Positions 61,501 to 64,000 of a stretch of DNA of 64,000 bases are shown here, one piece after another. Position 1 is the first letter of the stretch. Every line of letters starts with the position of its first letter. Source of the DNA: Dietzia sp. JS16-p6b (GTDB lineage Bacteria; Actinomycetota; Actinomycetes; Mycobacteriales; Mycobacteriaceae); NCBI RefSeq assembly GCF_003052165.1, contig NZ_CP024869.1, positions 3,134,001 to 3,198,000 of the forward strand, read 5' to 3'. Below the pieces are notes generated by a model. That model was not told where the DNA came from and made no database searches. It worked only from the letters and a program-made list of their open reading frames with translations. Both the position numbers and the translations under genes were made by a program.

Positions 61501-62397
61501 GTGTCCTCCTCGGCCCTGTTCGCCGTCCTCGCCCTCAGCCTGGCCGTGGCGCTGGTGGTCTGGACCGTCGTCACCGGACTCGGGGGAGATCGCGCCCGCA
61601 CTGTCGCCAACCTCACACTCGGTCTGGACACTGCATCGTCTGACGGGAGTCCCGCCCAGGACGACGAGGCGACTCCCGGAGCGCTGATCGTATTGGCGCG
61701 ACGCCTGACCCCGGCCGGGTCCATACGGATGCTGGAGAGACTGCTCTCCCGCGCGGGCCACCCGCCCGGGTGGACGCTGGACCGGCTGCTGGTGGTGAAG
61801 CTCGCCCTGGGGCTGGGGGTCGGCACCCTGAGCGTGCTGTTCATCCGCAGCGCGGAAGGCCCGCTTCCACTCCTGCTCGGCCTCGCGACCACCGTGGTCT
61901 GCTACTTCCTCCCCGAACTGCTCCTGCACAGCCGGGGACAGGAACGGAGCCAGGCCATCCAGCTCGAGTTGGCCGATACCCTCGACCAGATGACCATCGC
62001 GGTGGAAGCCGGGCTCGGTTTCGACTCCGCCATGTCCCGAGCCGGCAAGAACGGGACGGGCCCCCTCGCCGAGGAACTGGTCCGGACTCTGCAGGAGATC
62101 CAGGTCGGCCAGACCCGCAGGCAGGCCTACGAGTCACTGGCCACCCGCAGCGACGTCGCCGACCTGCGACGCTTCGTCCGCGCCATCATCCAGGCCGACG
62201 CCTACGGGATCTCGATCGCCGACGTCCTGCGGACCCAGGCCGCGGAAATGCGGATGAAGCGCCGCCAACGCGCGGAGGAGAAGGCCATGCAGATCCCCGT
62301 CAAGGTGATCTTCCCGCTCATCCTCTGCATCCTGCCGGTACTGTTCATCGTGCTCCTGGGCCCCACCGCGATGAACATGATGGAGGCATTCTCCTAG
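61501..62397 (+). CDS. tadC: TadC-type inner-membrane protein
   Basis: Second GspF-like platform subunit, 298 residues. GTG start with AAAGGAG at 8 nt. Helices near 8-25, 95-140, 265-290; the T2SSF region reads ADTLDQMTIAVEAGLGFDSAMSRAGKNGTGPLAEELVRTLQEIQVGQTRRQAYESLATRS. Ends with KVIFPLILCILPVLFIVLLGPTAMNMMEAFS. The stop overlaps the prepilin peptidase start by one base. Confidence 0.92.
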   Translation: MSSSALFAVLALSLAVALVVWTVVTGLGGDRARTVANLTLGLDTASSDGSPAQDDEATPGALIVLARRLTPAGSIRMLERLLSRAGHPPGWTLDRLLVVKLALGLGVGTLSVLFIRSAEGPLPLLLGLATTVVCYFLPELLLHSRGQERSQAIQLELADTLDQMTIAVEAGLGFDSAMSRAGKNGTGPLAEELVRTLQEIQVGQTRRQAYESLATRSDVADLRRFVRAIIQADAYGISIADVLRTQAAEMRMKRRQRAEEKAMQIPVKVIFPLILCILPVLFIVLLGPTAMNMMEAFS

Positions 62398-63062
62398 TGC
62401 TCCCGAGCACCGCCGCGACCATGACCGCGATCATCACCGCGGCGGTATGCGCGGCACTGGCCGGCGCGCTGACCGGGTGGATCCGCTCGGTCGCCGACTC
62501 CGACTCCCGCTGGCTGCGCTCCGGTCTCCACGTGGGTCTGGCCGCGGCGGGCGGCGCGGGGGCCGCCGGGCTGGCCGGCACCGGATCCGTCGAGACCCTT
62601 CCCGAGCTGGTGGCGTTCGCGGCCCTGGCCGTGGCGTGCGCGGTCCTCGTGCCGATCGACCTGGCCGTGCACCGGCTGCCCGACGTCATCGTCGTCCCCT
62701 TGTACCCGGTCCTACTGGCGGCACTGGGCGCGGCCGCGATGGTCACCGGCGACTGGGGCGCACTGGGTCGCGCCGCCGCGGCGGCGCTCGCCCTGCTCGC
62801 CCTCTACTTCACCCTGGCGTTCATCAACCCCTCGGGACTCGGGTTGGGCGACGTCAAGCTCGCCGGCGTCCTCGGCCTGTTTCTCGGATGGCTGGGCTGG
62901 TACTACGTGCTCGTCGGGACGCTGGCGGCGTTCGCGATCAACGCGGTGGTGGCGCTGGTGTTGCTCGCCATCCGTAGAGCGAACCGCCACACCGGCATCG
63001 CGTTCGGTCCCGCGATGATCGCCGGTGCGGCGGTGACCGCCTGGCTGTCGGTCGCAGGCTAG
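62397..63062 (+). CDS. Prepilin peptidase (A24, TadV/CpaA type)
   Basis: A 221-residue membrane aspartic protease that matures the pilin and TadE. The two active aspartates are in PIDLAVHRLPD (about 81) and GLGLGDVKLAG (the GxGD motif, about 149). Six or so membrane helices; no N-terminal methylase domain, as in other Tad peptidases. GTG 62397 is chosen because it overlaps the tadC stop and has GGAG upstream; ATG 62421 is an alternative. Last gene of the pilus operon, tail to tail with the ABC permease (stops overlap by 4 bp). Confidence 0.88.
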   Translation: MLPSTAATMTAIITAAVCAALAGALTGWIRSVADSDSRWLRSGLHVGLAAAGGAGAAGLAGTGSVETLPELVAFAALAVACAVLVPIDLAVHRLPDVIVVPLYPVLLAALGAAAMVTGDWGALGRAAAAALALLALYFTLAFINPSGLGLGDVKLAGVLGLFLGWLGWYYVLVGTLAAFAINAVVALVLLAIRRANRHTGIAFGPAMIAGAAVTAWLSVAG

Positions 63063-64000
63063 TCCGAGATCGCCTCCAACGGATCGGTCTTGGCAGCGCG
63101 ATGCGCGGGCCACAGCGAGGCCAGGACGCCCACGACCGCGGAGGCCACCAGAACGAGTCCGATGTTCCCCCACGGGATGGTGGTCTCGCTGAGCCCGCTG
63201 TCCGCGAGCACGGAGACGAACGCCCACCCCAGATAGACACCGACGGCGGCGCCGATCAGGGCGCCGAACACCGCGATCTGTGTGGATTCGAGGTTGATCG
63301 TCCGACGGATCTGGGACCGCTGCATGCCCACGGCCCGCAGCATGCCGATCTCCGTGCGCCGCTCGATCACCGACAGCGCGAGGGTGTTGACGATCCCCAG
63401 CACCGCGATCACCAGGGCCAGGCCCAGCAGGGCGTAGATGATCGTGAGCAGTTGGTCGATCCCGCCCGACTGGACGTCGATGTACTGTTGCTTGCTCTGC
63501 ACGGTGGCGATCGGGATGTCGGCGAGCTCCTCGGTGACGGCGGCCAGGACCTCGTCCGGCGGGGTCCCCTGGGCGGCCTTGGCCAGCACGATGGCCGTCG
63601 AGCGGAGGTTCTCCGGCACCAACCGTTCGTACACGTCCATACCGGTGTAGAAGGGGCCGAGGATCTGGGCGTCGTCGTACACGCCGGTCACCCGGAGGGT
63701 GGACTCGGTACCGTCCGGGCCCACCAGCGGCACCCGGGTGCCCATCGTCCACCCGTTGTCCCGCGAGACCTCCCGGGAGACCACGAGCGAGTCGGCCTCG
63801 GGCTCGAGCGAACCGTCGAGCACGGTGGCCTCGAGCAACTCCCCGACCGGGCCACCGGCGGCCGCGAGCGCCTGGGGCTCCCCGCCGAGCTGGCCGAAGC
63901 CGAACGCCAGCCACGCCACGTCCCCGACGCCGTCGACCCCCGCGATCCGGTCCTGGATCCGGCCGTCCAGCGGGATGGGCGGGCCCTGTGAGGCCACCCC
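63059..64000 (-). CDS. ABC transporter permease (MacB/FtsX type), C-terminal part
   Basis: The visible 313 residues are the C-terminal half of a permease whose start lies right of the window. There is a periplasmic MacB-like domain (about residues 1-185, for example RVTGVYDDAQILGPFYTGMDVYERLV) and then three membrane helices with LLTIIYALLGLALVIAVLGIVNTLALSVIERRTEIGMLRAVGMQRSQIRRTINLES, the FtsX coupling motif, and GLVLVASAVVGVLASLWPAHRAAKTDPLEAISD at the end. Such systems export lipids, peptides or drugs with an ATPase partner, here presumably beyond the window edge. Confidence 0.9.
   Translation of the reverse strand, partial: GVASQGPPIPLDGRIQDRIAGVDGVGDVAWLAFGFGQLGGEPQALAAAGGPVGELLEATVLDGSLEPEADSLVVSREVSRDNGWTMGTRVPLVGPDGTESTLRVTGVYDDAQILGPFYTGMDVYERLVPENLRSTAIVLAKAAQGTPPDEVLAAVTEELADIPIATVQSKQQYIDVQSGGIDQLLTIIYALLGLALVIAVLGIVNTLALSVIERRTEIGMLRAVGMQRSQIRRTINLESTQIAVFGALIGAAVGVYLGWAFVSVLADSGLSETTIPWGNIGLVLVASAVVGVLASLWPAHRAAKTDPLEAISD

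Overview
The window is a 64-kb chromosomal segment of a high-GC, mycolic-acid-type actinobacterium (order Mycobacteriales; the gene content would fit Dietzia or a close relative, but this is inference from protein resemblance). It is packed with ordinary chromosomal genes. I see no prophage, insertion sequence, CRISPR array or rRNA. Several neighbours keep the order or company they have in Mycobacterium tuberculosis (dnaK-grpE-dnaJ, Rv0337c/Rv0338c-like genes, udgA-dcd, and fadE5/fadA2/fabG4/htdX).

Layout. 0-5 kb: minus-strand chaperone operon dnaK - a 65-residue acidic small ORF - grpE - dnaJ (dnaJ runs off the left edge), then NADP-type glutamate dehydrogenase. 5-8.2 kb: two tandem secreted trypsin-like proteases. 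8.3-16 kb: membrane Fe-S reductase with a long Pro/Ala/Gly tail, an FMO-type monooxygenase divergent from a GAF regulator, and an alanine/aspartate-type aminotransferase. 16-21.6 kb: YibE/F membrane protein, UDP-glucose dehydrogenase, dCTP deaminase, and two paralogous DUF2470-like genes, one behind a strong DtxR/IdeR-type iron box. 21.6-25.2 kb: tRNA-Gly(CCC), a 14-residue-repeat protein, PEP synthase. 25.3-33.1 kb: fatty-acid genes fadE5, fadA2, fabG4, htdX with a VanW-family protein between. 33.2-38.9 kb: PQQ-type sugar dehydrogenase, fructosamine-kinase-like protein, MFS transporter, SRPBCC protein, fabH-like ketosynthase.

39-44.7 kb: secreted SGNH esterase, a copper/heme-related minus-strand set (membrane protein, PCu(A)C chaperone, Tat DyP peroxidase), a Nudix hydrolase, and a secreted protein made of Ser-Leu repeats. 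45-52.4 kb: conserved hypothetical, PspA, SRPBCC protein, 13E12-type HNH protein with a possible SOS box, NYN-domain protein divergent from a mycofactocin-type SDR, and a 43-residue small ORF. 52.8-54.8 kb: DesA3-type desaturase with a perfect 20-bp palindrome touching its start codon, followed by a TetR regulator. 55.3-63.1 kb: a complete Flp/Tad pilus operon (pilin, TadE, TadG-like, CpaB, CpaE, TadA, TadB, TadC, prepilin peptidase) with a good promoter, a CRP/GlxR-like site and an attenuator-like hairpin after the pilin. An ABC permease fragment closes the right edge.

How they work together: the clearest functional units are the chaperone operon, the beta-oxidation/fatty-acid set (whose two separated promoters share a 22-bp motif), the iron-controlled DUF2470 pair, the Cu/DyP set, the desaturase-TetR pair and the Tad operon. 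Coordinates of starts were moved inward from the longest reading frame wherever a ribosome binding site or family length favoured it.
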